From: Tigriopus japonicus
Taxonomy: Eukaryota > Arthropoda > Copepoda > Harpacticoida > Harpacticidae
DNA: 64,000 nt
Reading direction: 5' to 3'
NCBI GenBank assembly: GCA_010645155.1
Contig: JAAGOF010000213.1
Coordinates: forward strand, 29,107-93,106
Within the stretch, counting starts at the first letter, position 1, and the number at the start of each line of letters is the position of its first letter. Positions 46,456-58,459 of the stretch are shown here, piece by piece. Both the position numbers and the translations under genes were made by a program. The notes under the pieces are model-generated. The model made no database searches. It saw only the letters and a list, made by a program, of their open reading frames with translations, and had not been told where the DNA came from.

Positions 46456-47161
46456 TAGTGATGTGACTTGGGCAAGTAATGAGTCATCACAAACACCCAA
46501 GAACAAGTTGTTGACAAGCATTACTTGGGCAATACACCAATACACTTCCCAAGCTCAAGGAACATCGGAAGATGCAGTTGCCGGCAGTTGCTCTTTGAAG
46601 AGTTAAGATACTTGCAGTGTGACTTAGAAGAAAAAATGTCAAGTTGCATTTTCGATGATCTTTTGACCTTAATAATTCAGCAATAAATAGTGGAAGTGAT
46701 ACAAAAAAATATTTCAATTTGGATAGCATTTGCAAAACCATGTTTTTTTTGTTTCGGTTCTAGGCCACACATGAATGCACTTTTGAGGCTAATCAAGACC
46801 GAGATTTAGAAGTCACACTTCCAGAACAATCTCGTTTACTCAGAGTTGCCGGCATGAAAAAGTAAAATGCCAAATCTTTTTTTAGTATTCTCGAAATATT
46901 TTGCATTTCCCCATGTGAGAGAATTGAAGTGTGTAATTTTCTTAAAAATACATCCTCTCAAAGGTATGGGCCCTATTTAGCTGAATCAGCCTGGTTTAGT
47001 GAAATTCGGATGGCAAGTTTATTCTTCGTTCATAGCAAATTTGGCAAACCTGTTAGCTGGGAAAAGTACTTGTACAAGCACCCAAGCTATGCCAAGCTTC
47101 AGCAAGCCCAAGCATTGTGCCAGTACAGCTTGCCCAATCTCTTGTTTGCCCCCCATCACTA
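46456..47161. mobile_element. 706-bp hAT-type element
   Basis: The left end TAGTGATGTGACTTGGGCAA and right end CTTGTTTGCCCCCCATCACTA form imperfect inverted repeats. The octamer ATTGCAGC is duplicated exactly (46448-46455 and 47162-47169). The interior lacks a transposase. The first eight bases match the 300-bp miniature family, so the two may share a mobilising transposase. Confidence 0.75.
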
Positions 47162-47169
47162 ATTGCAGC

Positions 47170-47496
47170 TTTGTTCTGAAGCTGCTGGGTTTTCATCCGT
47201 GCAGAACAACGTCTGCCGTACTTTGTTCATCGATTCACAACGGAAGAGTAATTTCGATTCCATACCTTGCGAAGGATTTGCTGGACAATATCGAGAAGAA
47301 AAACGTACAAAGTTTTAAAATTCTTTTCGTAAAAGTTGTTTCTATTTTTTTCAATGTTTAGGAAGCTGATCGTAGATATACTCAAGACGTTAATCATCAG
47401 CTCATCGACTGTTGCAAGAAGATTAATTTCGATTCCATGGGTTCCAAAAGGAAGAGGGAGGATGAAGACGAAGTGGCGCCGGATGGAGATAGCTAG
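47170..47496 (+). CDS. Possible 3' exons of an unrecognised gene
   Basis: Two open segments, up to 47304 and 47362-47496, join across a 57-bp GT-AG gap (donor GTACAA, acceptor TTTTTTTCAATGTTTAG) in phase. They give ...LLDNIEKKN then EADRRYTQDVNHQL and a basic/acidic tail GSKRKREDEDEVAPDG before TAG. The sequence looks like the C-terminus of a nuclear protein, but I do not recognise it, and no upstream exons were found beyond the hAT insertion at 46456-47161. It may be a gene fragment carried with the block. Confidence 0.3.
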
Positions 47497-48109
47497 ATCA
47501 TCTGGAGCTTAAGGTACAGTACGTTTATGTGTTTGTTTTTTTCAAACTAACGCCCCCACCTTCTGCCTGCCTTCGTGCACGTACATGTTTGAATCTAACC
47601 TCGTGTTCCAGGAACTATGCGTCAAAAGCAGACGTTACCAAAGACATGGTCGTGAACGCCGCCGAAAAAATGAGAAGGCGAAACCCGGTCGTTTTCGATG
47701 CCGAAATTGTCGACAAATGCTGTATCTGTATTTTCACGTGGAACGATAGAATGTCATTTCAGAATACTTTTTTTAAGTGTAAGCAAACTAATGGCGTTTT
47801 AAATCCAGCTAAGGATCTCTCATTGCCACATGGAGAAAATGAAGGGAAATAAAGAAATATCCATGACTCGACATGAAATCGGATTGAAATTTAATTCAAA
47901 CAAACTGCCGGTACTTAAACTTATACATTGTACTGTACATGGGGTTGTCAAAATTATTTTTCCTGCATAATTTATGCTGTCTGTATCAGTAGAGACAAAA
48001 TAAACCCTCAAGGGTTTTTACAAATGAATAATATAGATTGCATTATGCGATCTATTTTATTTCAATATTTATAATATGATTAAGTTTAATCATCCTAAAT
48101 TTGATGTGA
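47497..48109. other. Stretch with one further possible exon
   Basis: After TTCGTGTTCCAG near 47610 a frame reads NYASKADVTKDMVVNAAEKM until about 47850, possibly a downstream or alternative exon of the preceding fragment. The remainder is AT-rich without features. Confidence 0.25.
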
Positions 48110-48828
48110 TGGAAAATGGGAAAATAACGTTATTTTCCGTCAATAAATGTGATCCATTTTCAAAGGCTTTGGGTCCATCAATAAATATGCAGCAATTTGG
48201 CTCTCATCTTCTTCAGTCTTCATACTTGGTGTTCTTGAAAGCTAACCAAGGATTTTGCGGCCAAGATGATTGGAATCCTTACTAAAGGAGCTTGCCAAAA
48301 ATGTACACGGTTCCATATTTCCTGGACTCGAAAACCGTGAAAGCCCTCCCCAGTTATTTGAAGGCTCCTGTAAAGACTCGGGAAGTGATTCTAGGCAAAA
48401 GTTTCGGAGTGTTTCAAAAGTTTTTTGATTGGAACAAGCCCCTGGATACGTTCGCATTGGCTTGGGTTACCGTGAACACAAGAGGCGTGTTTTTCGATTA
48501 CAAAGAAGCCGATCCAGATAATGATAATTTGGCTTTAGTTCCTTTTTTTTGATCTTTTCAATCATTCTTCCGATGTCAAAGTGCAAGCGGGATTCGTCCC
48601 AGAAACAATTTGTTACGAGATCCACACTGAGACAGGAATTGATCCGGGATCTCAAGCTTTCATCAATTATGGGCCGCATGGGAATGTGAAGCTCTTTGTT
48701 GAATTCGGTTTTGTAATCCCAAATAATTCCCATGACTGTATTCAAATAACATTGACGAAGGTACAAGAACATTTGAATCTTTCTTCCCACCTTATTCAGG
48801 ACGAGAGGATGGAACTGTTGTATAAGAT
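48110..48828 (+). pseudogene. SETD4 pseudogene (exon 2 part only)
   Basis: This follows 10447-11160 of SETD4 at high identity, with conserved blocks VNTRGVFFDYKEAD and INYGPHGNVKLFVE. A change near 48280 introduces a stop where the parent reads PYLKSL, and an expanded T run at 48543-48550 shifts the frame inside the PFLDLFNHS motif. Homology starts near the beginning of exon 2 and stops at about 48828, where Gypsy sequence begins. It is not functional. Confidence 0.85.
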
Positions 48829-50021
48829 CCGATATATCCGACCTCTGCTTCACTGGAAATCCGTACGTTGTGTAGATTTCATCCAGAGCCTCAATCGTCT
48901 CCAACGTCGAGGTTGTTCTGACAAAGACTGCCACAGGATATCTAGATAAATCGCACCGCACCACGAGAATGTATGATGCGTCTTGCAACGGGCCAAAATG
49001 GTCGATCGAAACTGCCTCCCAAGCACGGGTTGGTGTGGCATGGTGACGTTGTTCAACGCGGTTCGGTTTATCAGTCACTGACTGGCAAGTGGAACAATCT
49101 TTGATATAGTTTTGGATGCGGTCTGTACGGACTGAGCCCGGCTGGGTGCCTCGAATTCGTAGCCATAATCAATGGCCATGGCTTCCAAGTCGATTTGGGG
49201 GTATCTCTTTCTGTGGGTGTGCTTGCCCGGGATGAGATGGCCACAGTCTTAAAATGATCGATGTCGTCACCTGGGCAGAGCACGGCACACAGACCATCAT
49301 GGTGTGTGTCGGTAAATAAGTAGGTGGCCTTGGTTGTGTCAAAGTATGTATGTCAGACACGCCTCTCTATCAAGAGAGTTTTTGAGGTTCTCGAATTCCT
49401 TCTAGTGCTCTTCTTTCCAAACGAATTTGGCACTTTTTCTGGTGAGTTGTCTCAGATTTGGCGTTTCTCGAGCAATAAAGGGGATAAAATTCTCCCGAAA
49501 CCCAGAATGGGCCCCACGACATTATTACAATAATTGTAAAATATTCAATGAGACAAATCTCGCAATAAACATTATTAAAAAAATCGGCATTGGAGCGGGC
49601 CATGCAGAGAAATGAGATAAGGTCATCTTTTGTTTGAATTAAGGGCCATACCCGTCTCCAAAAGCCTGTTGAGAAATTGCTTGAGAGCAATGTCGTGATC
49701 AGTTTTTGTCTTCCCAGCAATGACAATGTCATCATGAACAGCATGGAGGCCTGGAATATCACTGAAGTGTTGTTGGATTGCCTTCATAAATTCACCCGAG
49801 GCGGGCTTCACACCCATTGAAAAGCGTTTAAAGTGGAAAAGCTTCCCACCGACACGAAAGACCGTGAGCACCATTGATGCAGGGGCCAGAGCCAATTGGT
49901 GGAACGACGATCTGAAATCGAGCTTGGAAAAATTGGCAAAATTGCCCATTTTTTGGCGATAACTAAGGCAAATTTTGATTTTCTCTATATGATTTTGACT
50001 TTCATTCTGACTGACAACCAA
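48829..50021 (-). mobile_element. Gypsy LTR retrotransposon remnant 2
   Basis: Minus-strand pieces: reverse transcriptase 50021-49623 (FSKLDFRSSFHQLALAPAS, RFSMGVKPASGEFMKAI, AVHDDIVIAG in place of the usual Y-x-DD), RNase H-like about 49330-49140 (SRASTPTERDTPKSTWKPWP) and integrase 49130-48830 (DCSTCQSVTDKP, WEAVSIDHFGPL). It differs from remnant 1. Large parts are deleted and a SINE-like piece lies near 49503. The integrase end abuts the SETD4 pseudogene. Confidence 0.65.
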
Positions 50022-50154
50022 GCATTAAATATTTAAGATGACAATCACTAAATGGGGAGAGCTTTGACCAAAGTATTGTTTCTTTATTTGATTGTAAATT
50101 ACCAAGCACGAGAAAATTTTGTTTCGCTCTTTTTTTGTAGAACTTACTTCCTCC

Positions 50155-50282
50155 CTCTTTGCGACGAATCTATCCATTAGACGACCCGTTACGAATTTTA
50201 AAGCCTCATCTAGGCGACTTTCAGGGACTCTATCGGGCAGCTACTTCCAACTCCGTTACAGACCAATGCTTTTATGAGACAT
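50155..50282 (+). pseudogene. LINE tail fragment of a second subfamily
   Basis: One frame reads LLPPSLRRIYPLDDP and then GLYRAATSNSVTDQCFYE, homologous to the tails near 38080-38377 and 39835-40475 but clearly diverged and with a short deletion. Confidence 0.5.
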
Positions 50283-51746
50283 GGCTTTTCTTCACTCAGG
50301 TTTTATTTTTTGACATTTACATGGAATGACATTCTTTGTACCAATTAAAATCGATAAAAAAATGCAGACTAGATTTTTAAACAATAGAGTATGTAAAAAA
50401 GAGACTGTTTTGAAGTCAAAAGCTTTGGCAAACGCATGTGTAACTGATTTTGAAAAATTCCCAATTTGATTTTCCTAATGGCAGGGCCAATTGAAATCCT
50501 AAATAAACTATGCATCCTAATATTTTGCGATTGTATAATTTGATCATAATATAGAGTCTTGCGATTCAAAACGCAGAGTGTACACAGTACTATGAGACCC
50601 TGTCCATGCAGTAACGTCTTTCGCTTTTTATGCAAGTTTTATCAGTATTTGGTGTTTCCTTTTCGTTTCATTCTAGAGCCATTTATTCTTATTTCAAAAG
50701 TTGTTCCAGTGAAATGGAAAACACGTGCAACCTTTGAGCTTTAATACGCAAAATTTTTGTTCTTACGTGTCCAATATACATTGAAAAGTTCAAAAATATG
50801 TCAAACGTTTGTGTCAAGGTGCAATATTTGGAGCTGTATTACTAAGGTGAGTCCCAGTCTTATGTACTGTGGCCTCCCAGTCTTATGTACTGTGACCTCC
50901 CAGTCAGCTGCTCTCTAAAGGAATAAGCACAGTGAGAAAAAGGTTGTTGATTTTGTGCTCCGTAGTGTTGCACCGCCGTTTTCCGGTGATTCTGTCTTTC
51001 CTGTTCTGCGCTCGATCAAATATTTCAAACTGTCAGTTGCTCCGCAACAAACGGTCGAGAATGAGATGCGATCGTAGAATTTTAGTGAAGCAATGAGACA
51101 CCAGAGGCCACGACGGTGCTAGGGAGCAAACAAACAGGCCCCAGATGACGGCTAGGCCACACTTCTAGTGAGGGAGCAAAGACGGCTTGGTCTGATATAA
51201 TATATCTAAAGACTCACAACCTTACCACGACATCTGTTGGTTGAAATTGTCAAAAGTGACTCTGTGTGCAATTATGCCTGAAGCAGGGTTGCCAGGTCTT
51301 CGACGGCTCTTATCGCCAGATTTGCCACCGAAATTCGACAGAATTCGCCACCTCGTTTGAAAAATCGCCAGATTTTCGCCAAATTTCTTTTTACTAACAA
51401 CCTTCTGTACAAATGATACACATTTCATAACAAAAGTTCTCGAAGAAGAACGGAATGCCACCATATTGACTTTCCTTCATAAATTTTTATTTGTAGCAAC
51501 TTAGAACGTGTTTTAGTTTGTAATTTGTGAAAGAAATTGAAATTTTATTGATGCTAAATAACAAAATCTTTCGGACTCCTTTTTGAAATGCTATGAAATG
51601 TATAACTCTTTCAAAGCAGTGTTAATGGTGTTTTGTTAACGAAATCTGACCAATTGCCATTAAAAAATCCCAAAATGTAACGTGATCACTCAAATAGTAA
51701 AAAAATTACATTTTTTATACCAATGACATTGTTCATGCCCTATGGA
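50283..51746. other. Gene-free stretch near the right edge of the block
   Basis: It contains the 155-bp repeat copy at 50548-50702, a local tandem duplication of CCTCCCAGTCTTATGTACTGTG around 50850-50905, and a Cys-poor frame near 51222-51464 that does not look coding. No gene is recognised. Confidence 0.35.
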
Positions 51747-52087
51747 GAGTCGAAAAAAGCGACCTCAAGCGGCATTTCCTGTAATGTAAAGTAGAGAAAT
51801 TCCGAAAATACGCTCTTCACTTTGCTAAGTTTGAATGCCTCTCGTACATCCCCAGTGATTTGAAATTGGCAGCAGTTAACAATCAGTTGTTAAATATTGT
51901 ACCAAGAAGCAGTCTTAAATTTTAAGGACATCAAGATTTTTGCCTCATTTTGAAGTTATTACAAGTTTAAAATGTCAACTTCAGTTTCAAAATTAGTCAA
52001 CCTCTAAATACGAGGAAAGAGAAAAAAGGGGAAAAAGAAGGCAGGAGGGCCGTCAACCAAATCAGAGCGACCAATTTCAGACCTTCA
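51747..52087. repeat. Inverted copy of 39055-39424 at block edge
   Basis: Homology with 39055-39424 runs to within a few bases of the right 441-bp direct repeat at 52094. Both copies end in GGAGTT, which overlaps the first bases of the direct repeat. Confidence 0.7.
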
Positions 52088-52093
52088 ACAGGA

Positions 52094-52537
52094 GTTCAAA
52101 GTGAGGGCAATTTCATTGTCATCTTGCTTGGAAATGGTCTTGGTCGACACCAAAGAACAAGTCAAGGCTAGCAATATGGCGACTTTCATCGTCTCGGGCA
52201 CTCACTTGTCTGTTGTCAAGTCACCAATCGACTAAGATCACAGCACTTACTGGTTTGTTTATCAGGCATAAATATCAATATATTTATCATCATAAAGCCC
52301 ACTCATTACCTGCAGCACTACGCAGAATATGCTTACATGGGATGACATTGAAAAACAAATACTGTACATATCTCTTATATACACAAGAACTGGTCCTCTA
52401 CATAGGTAGTACTATGCGGACTTCCCCTCTAATTTGTCAGTTATCCAATCAAGGTAATCTGCCACTTTGGTGTACACGCCTGGTCGATTTGGTCGACCAC
52501 ACCCATATCCCCAGCTTGTCAGCCCCATAATAGCTTG
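52094..52537. repeat. 441-bp direct repeat, right copy
   Basis: Partner of 33347-33787. Here the protease last exon is intact and the 5'-nucleotidase part is a detached fragment: minus-strand codons 1 to about 32 (52189-52094), including ATG and signal peptide, after which sequence switches to the 51747-52087 repeat. Confidence 0.9.
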
Positions 52538-55500
52538 TCGTCCTCGAACTTCGCAAATCATGCCACCCCCACTATCACCTTGACACGTATCCACTCCACC
52601 TTCCAAGAAACCTGCGCAAAACATACTGCCTCCCAATTTGTTGGGACCGTACACGGTGGGTGAAACGCACCTTTCGGTGTCCAGTAACGGGATCGTGGCC
52701 GCCTAGAAAACATAGAAAGAGCAAGTAGGAATTATGATTTTTTTCATAAATGAGTCAGTTAGGTGGAGTCTTAGTACTTGTAAATAGCGGGTGAATCCTG
52801 GCTGCTGAACGCCGGTTGAACCCCAACCGTAAACACTGCAATTCAAATGGGGTCCATAGACGGCGTTGGAATGCGGAAGACAAGCGGGGACCACGCGATC
52901 ACCGAACCGGAAACCTTTGCCCGTGCTCAGTGAAGGCTTGATTTGAACAACTGCAATGTCGTTGTTGAGATACAAACCGACGTTGTAGCCCTCGTGGAAA
53001 TGGACCATGTTCACTTTGAACTCTTGCTCTTGAAGATCTGGGACCTGAAAATCAGAACAAAAAAATGGTAATGATATCTCAAATTCAACAAAAATAAAAC
53101 TGAAAAATATATAGCATCACCTGCATATCCCAATCACCAACTCGGACGCGGTAAGAGTCCTTTGGGTAGTCTTCCATGCAATGCCCTGCAGTTAGGACAT
53201 GAAATTCTGACACAATGACAGCCCCGCACCAATGAAAGCTCTTTTGTGTGCCTTGTAACCGAATACTGGCTGACCAGGGATGAGCCCCTGGACGGGATTG
53301 CATTCCGGCCGCTATCCTAGCCACGGGTACAGCTGGGGTCTCTTTGACAGTGCTGATTCCACACTGAACCGCCATCCGCCCAGCAGCTCCAAATGATCTA
53401 AACAGTTCCATAAGCAACAAGTGTTTAATCTTTATCTATGACGTCACTTCTTAATGGCAACTTACCCGTAATCGTGGTCGTCATCTTTGGCAAACGGGAC
53501 GCATTCGACTCCGACATCCTCGAGGTGTTTGCATTGATAAGTGGGTGACCAAGTAGGGGATTTGCATTTGGCCAAAGACTCTTCACTTCCCTCGCAGACA
53601 ACGTTTTGAATCCAAATGGGGCCCTTTCCTTGGCCATAGGCACCTTCGGAATGGACCACCGCTTTTCCTTCAAACCCGAGCATTCGACAAACAACGGCAC
53701 CCTCTTCGGGTCCAAAATTGTCGTCGCAAACCGTTCCCCAGATCCCATTGAACTTCACTTCTACTCGCCCAGAAGTCACGTTGTTTCCATTGACCAATCG
53801 AACAGACAAGGGCTCCTCACAAAATCCATCTCGGCTTTCGTCAGACCCATCGGAGCAATCGGCTCGACCATCACATAAAAAGTCGTATGGGACACATTCT
53901 CCGCTTTGACATTGCCATTGCTAATTGCAAAAAGTATTTTCTCTTTTAATGAATAACAAAACGAATTTATTTAAAGTAACTGCAACAGACCTCGTTGACA
54001 TTGCACTCCTGTGCATGGTCTTTACATCGGACCCCAGCCCACTCATTTGCTTGGCAATCGTGCTTCATCCAAGGCTGAAAAGAGCACTCCAAGAGACTAG
54101 ATTCATTCCCTTGGCACTTCACTTCATCTAGAAGAATGGGGCGCCGAAGAATTCCAGGCAGGTTATTCAAGGCTTCCAAAGCTCCTTGTTTGAACCCCAA
54201 TTGCCGACAAATAACATTGGCCTCAGCCAACCCAAATCCGTCGTCACAAATGCCTGAAACAGGAAGAAAAAAAAGTAACACCATCTGAAAAGAGGGTAAA
54301 AAAGTTGTTGTTTTTTCACCTCCAAAAGGATAATCGAAAGCTCGAATCTCAATCTTCCCGTCACTCGGTGTTTTTCCATCAGTCAGTCGGATTTCAAGAT
54401 TGGGCTTGATCTCGCATGATCGCTCATCAAAAGTGTCATCCTCCCCACAATCAAACTTTCCATCACATATCTGGTCTTCTGAGAGGCATTTTAGATTTGG
54501 GCATTGTAGATATGCCGGACACTTTGGCGACTCTTTCCTTAATTCGTAGTAATCCCATTGGAAGTCAGCCTTGAGCTTGCCCGTGGTCCCAACTGTCAAG
54601 GCATGGAGTGTGCAAATTCGTCGCTCTTTCTGATACGAAAATGATTTGCATTCAAAGCCACGTGCGTTCTTGCAATGAAGTGCACACGCTTCCACCGTTT
54701 GGTGCAGCCATCGTTCCAAATAAGCTACTGCCAATCGTTGTCCCTCGTATTTCGTGTACTTATCCAACTCTCGACCTTGGCAATTAGCTTCGTCAGCTCC
54801 ATTGGAGCAATCATCATGACCATCACACACGTAAACCGAAAGAATGCACTCTGGCTGATTGGCCTCACATTGGAATTGGTTTCCTTTACAAGTGGATATC
54901 TTTTGCTTTTCATCGATGATGTCAGCCACATCAGTGGGTTTGTATTCTCCATCTTTGCATCGGGGAATGTCGCAGTAGTCGAATTCGCCATTGGGGGCAA
55001 TACACCAGGGAGCCGAATCTCCGTCCGGATTTCGGCAGAAGTTGTTTCCATTAAGTGGTCCCAAATTGGGAATGAGTTGTGGATCGAGTACAAAAGAGAG
55101 TTGCGGTGAATCCCAAGGCATACACGGATCACCGGATTCTCCAATATTGGCATGACCTCGATAGGACTCGCCTTTGCCTTCTATGCAACCAATATCCGTT
55201 TGCTTTCGTTCGCAGAGAAACGCCAGACGAGCTCTAAGATCGTCCAAGGCCCAGAAGTAATAGTCTGTTAATCGTTCTTCCCTCTTGTATTTCTGCACAA
55301 ATTCAAACTTTCGGCTGAGTTTGACGGCCTTGGAACTCCCTTGTAAATCGATACCTTTTCTCTCGCCACTCCATCCTGGCCACCAATTACGAAACACTGA
55401 AAACGTTCTTGAATAGCATAATTTTGTTCCCTTCCTGATGGTTTTAGAAAAAAAAACTTTAAAAAGACACTTACTCCCAATCTTTTGGCGTGATCCGTGC

Positions 55501-57261
55501 CAATAATACAAGGGGGATCGACGATTTCCCCCGCCAATTCCCCCAGTCCAAACCTCGGCTAAAAGGCCTGGGGAGAGTCGGTTTTGAATGAGGAGCTCAC
55601 TTAGGATGTCATTCTCTTGCTGATCGGTGATTTCTGCCAAGTATTTCCCATCTCTCTGACATGTTTCTTGGGCCTCGTGGAACGTACTTCGGTTGAAATA
55701 GAGTGAGTAGCAAGAGGCTCCCCAGGGAATCTCACCCTCCAAGCACACTGCCGTACTATCGATAGCGCATTTAATGGACACGATTTCAGACGCAAGTTTG
55801 CACGATCCCCCATTGAAAGAGGAAGAGTAGACCACCTCACATTGATCCAAGGACGTCTCATCTCCTCGACAAGTGACCTCCTCAGATATCTTACGGCTTT
55901 CGTCCACGGGTCCATGGATCAAGCCCTATTGGAACAAATATTCAGGGTCTTGGACCAAAAGACCAATAAATATCGTTTTACAGTACCTGTGTGGTCGATC
56001 TGACGCCTCTGGTGAATCCCAATTCGTTGCAAACTAACCGTGCCTCATCCATGGTCCAAGTCCCGGCATCGCACGCAAAACCCCATTCATCGTTGTGTAG
56101 GATCTCCAAATAGCCAGAAAATGGCCCTTTTCCTCCTCTCAATCGAACTCGTTGTCCTGAAGGTGGGCTTGGTTGAACGAAATCGTCGATAGGGAGGGAA
56201 GATCGGGCTTGAAGAACGGCTTCATAGAGTGGTTCGGGTAAGTCTTGAATCTTTGGCCGACATTTGGCCTTGGACGGAAAATCACATTGACCCAAGTTCT
56301 TGTTGAACTCTGTTCCGGGGGCACAAGATTGAACATGGGACGCTCCTTTCCAACAATTAACGAATTTAGAACAATCCGAGGGATAGGGTAACAATCCAGT
56401 ATGTTGGTTTGGGCAAAGTGACGGTGTCAAGAGGTTTTTGGACCGAGTAGACGCAGGCGTTTTCGAGGTCGCCTTCTTTTGCGAGTTCTTGCAACAAATT
56501 TGATTGTATTCGGGACATTTCTTCATCCATGGGGAAAATTTTCCTTTTGGAGGACCCAATCCTGATCGAACATCAATGGCGTATGAGATGATACTCTCTT
56601 GGGCTTTGTTGGAGATTTCGCCATTAATGCAACGATTGGTGTCGACACATTCATATCCGAGGTGATCGAAATCATCACAATTCGGTGACGAGAAGTTTGT
56701 GGTACTCTGGGCATGTTTGGCACTAACAAAGTCTGACTCATCAACTTCAACTTGATTTTGGGCAGGGGAATTCCGATCGGGGGAGCAACGCCCTTGAACT
56801 TGAAGATCAAAAGCCCATGTACATTGACCCGTGAGTGGGTTGAATACCAGGTTTGCAGGATAACACGTAGATAAAATGGCTCGGTTGTTCCAACAATTCA
56901 CGTACTTATGGCAATCCAGATCGTAAGGGAACAATCCGCGGGATTTTAGACAGTAATCGTGAATGGTCCGTCTTATGCTACGTGCAGTGGTCGTTGTTGT
57001 AGTTGTTGTAGTAGTGGTTGTTGTCATCGGGGCTGGAACTGGGAATTGGATTGTAGTGTCGTCCCCGTGGGACGTCTCGTATGGTCCAAATTGGATTTCA
57101 TTGCCGCCTGGCTCCACTTGGCTGAGAAATTGGAAAATGTCTGGGTTCCTTCGACGCTTTCCCGCTTTGTAATAGCGAACTTTATGGGCACTTTCTACTT
57201 GGTTGGCTTCAAACAAGATCACTGAAACACTAATTAGGAGGTATATTGCCCGACTCTCCAT
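52412..57261 (-). CDS. Tequila/neurotrypsin-like mosaic serine protease
   Basis: Eight exons: 57261-55987, 55925-55475, 55396-54320, 54253-53991, 53920-53466, 53397-53121, 53044-52778, 52702-52412. They total 4,356 nt (1,451 residues) in frame. Order by approximate residue: signal peptide 1-24; 13-Thr run 80-92; CBM14 103-160; clip-like Cys region 195-265; CBM14 290-345; SRCR 378-465; C-type lectin 470-640; kringle 645-722; LDLa 745-783; PAN 787-862; LDLa 867-903; SRCR 909-1015; LDLa 1025-1065; SRCR 1068-1172; trypsin 1190-1451. His (LTAGHC), Asp (NNDIAVVQI) and Ser (CQGDSGGG) are present, and Asp six residues before Ser predicts trypsin-like specificity. The activation site reads R-IAAG, not the usual R-IVGG. 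It is a secreted zymogen that could bind chitin. Tequila is the closest named relative I can suggest. Confidence 0.88.
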
Positions 57262-57578
57262 CGTTGGAGATTGGCCAAGATAAACTGACTTGTTGAATAG
57301 GCCAATTTGACAAGGTCAGATCAAGCTTGAAAAACTAGATTTCGAAACGGGTCAAAACAAACTATTCTTGAAGTTCACCATGAAGGGAAATGCGGGATTC
57401 TCTCGATTTCTCCTGATTCCGGGAACTCAAGCTAAGAAGACGGTTGCGCACCAACATGATTCACTCGCCTGTTATATTAGGTACGTACAAAATTGTTCAC
57501 TGGAAGCATCTTCATAATACTGTATTTGGTGTTGTTATCAAGGAAGCAAACAGACTAAAATGCAATGTTCATAGCGCA

Positions 57579-58418
57579 TCAACATTTTGCCAAAAGCAAA
57601 TTGAGCCTCTTTTTTTGGCTTGTTGGTGCTGAAAGATTTCCTCGATTGAGAGCTTGAACAAGTTTTGGAAATTTTTGGGCTATCCGGTAAGCAATCTCAA
57701 ATTCGTTGGATCGGGGATATCCCTGAGTCCGTTGAGCAAGTTTTAAAATTGGATTTTCCGACTCATCCATGGCGTCAAATTGATAGTTCGGAGGCAAAAC
57801 CCGAAGTATAACTTCGCATTTGGCCACGTTGTCCGTAAGTGCAACCAGTCTTAGAAAGTGACTTCCATTCGCCAAAATAACCTGTTGACAATCGGGATCA
57901 GTCACAAGCATTTCCAAGACTTCCATTGGACATTGATCATTCTCAATGGCCATTTCCAAGACCGATTGTCCCTTATTGTTCTTTAGCGTTGTTTGGGCAC
58001 CCTGATCCATGAGAAACCGAACCGCTCTAGCGTGACCAAATTGAACGGCGCACATGAGAGGGGTGTTCCCAGCATTGGAGGGTTCATTAATCCGTGGATC
58101 ACGAGACAAAAGCTGGTCCATCATGGAGACAGATCCGACGGCCGCAGCATGATGAAGTGCTAGAAGACCTTGAGAATCCCGGGATTGAGTATTGGCACCC
58201 ATCTTTAGGAGGAAGGACACCAACCCAGTTTGACCGCAATAGGATGCATGCTGGAGCATGGTCTTGCCTTGGCTATCCCGATATTCGAGAACTTGGTGAT
58301 GAGGGTGAATGGAATGGTAAAGTTGGTCCTTGATTTCATCCTCTTTGCCCCGACACGCCATTCCGAAGACTGCTGGCGGAATGAAACTCCGAAGTATATG
58401 TCGTGATGGGGAGCTCAT
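57579..58418 (-). CDS. Ankyrin-repeat protein, 279 aa
   Basis: One exon from ATG 58418 encodes 279 residues. Four ankyrin repeats span about residues 45-180 (GKTMLQHASYCGQTGLVSFL, GLLALHHAAAVGSVSMMDQL, GNTPLMCAVQFGHARAVRFL, GQSVLEMAIEND). The C-terminal 90 residues are helical and not recognised. There is no signal peptide or other domain, so it is probably a cytosolic binding protein. A TATA box 34 bp upstream implies a 5' untranslated region of about 10 nt. The gene is on the same strand as the protease, starting upstream of it with 317 bp between them. Confidence 0.75.
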   Translation of the reverse strand: MSSPSRHILRSFIPPAVFGMACRGKEDEIKDQLYHSIHPHHQVLEYRDSQGKTMLQHASYCGQTGLVSFLLKMGANTQSRDSQGLLALHHAAAVGSVSMMDQLLSRDPRINEPSNAGNTPLMCAVQFGHARAVRFLMDQGAQTTLKNNKGQSVLEMAIENDQCPMEVLEMLVTDPDCQQVILANGSHFLRLVALTDNVAKCEVILRVLPPNYQFDAMDESENPILKLAQRTQGYPRSNEFEIAYRIAQKFPKLVQALNRGNLSAPTSQKKRLNLLLAKC

Positions 58419-58451
58419 GATTCAAATGATTGAAATCATGGAAGCCCGAGG

Positions 58452-58459
58452 ATTTATAT
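58452..58459 (-). promoter_or_regulatory. TATA box of the ankyrin-repeat gene
   Basis: On the minus strand CATATAAATC lies about 34-41 bp before the start codon. If transcription starts 25-30 bp downstream, the leader is extremely short. Confidence 0.5.

Noticed and set aside
51222..51464. Minus-strand frame of 80 codons
   Set aside because: Low-complexity, lies in a repeat-like region and has no recognisable domain or splice support.
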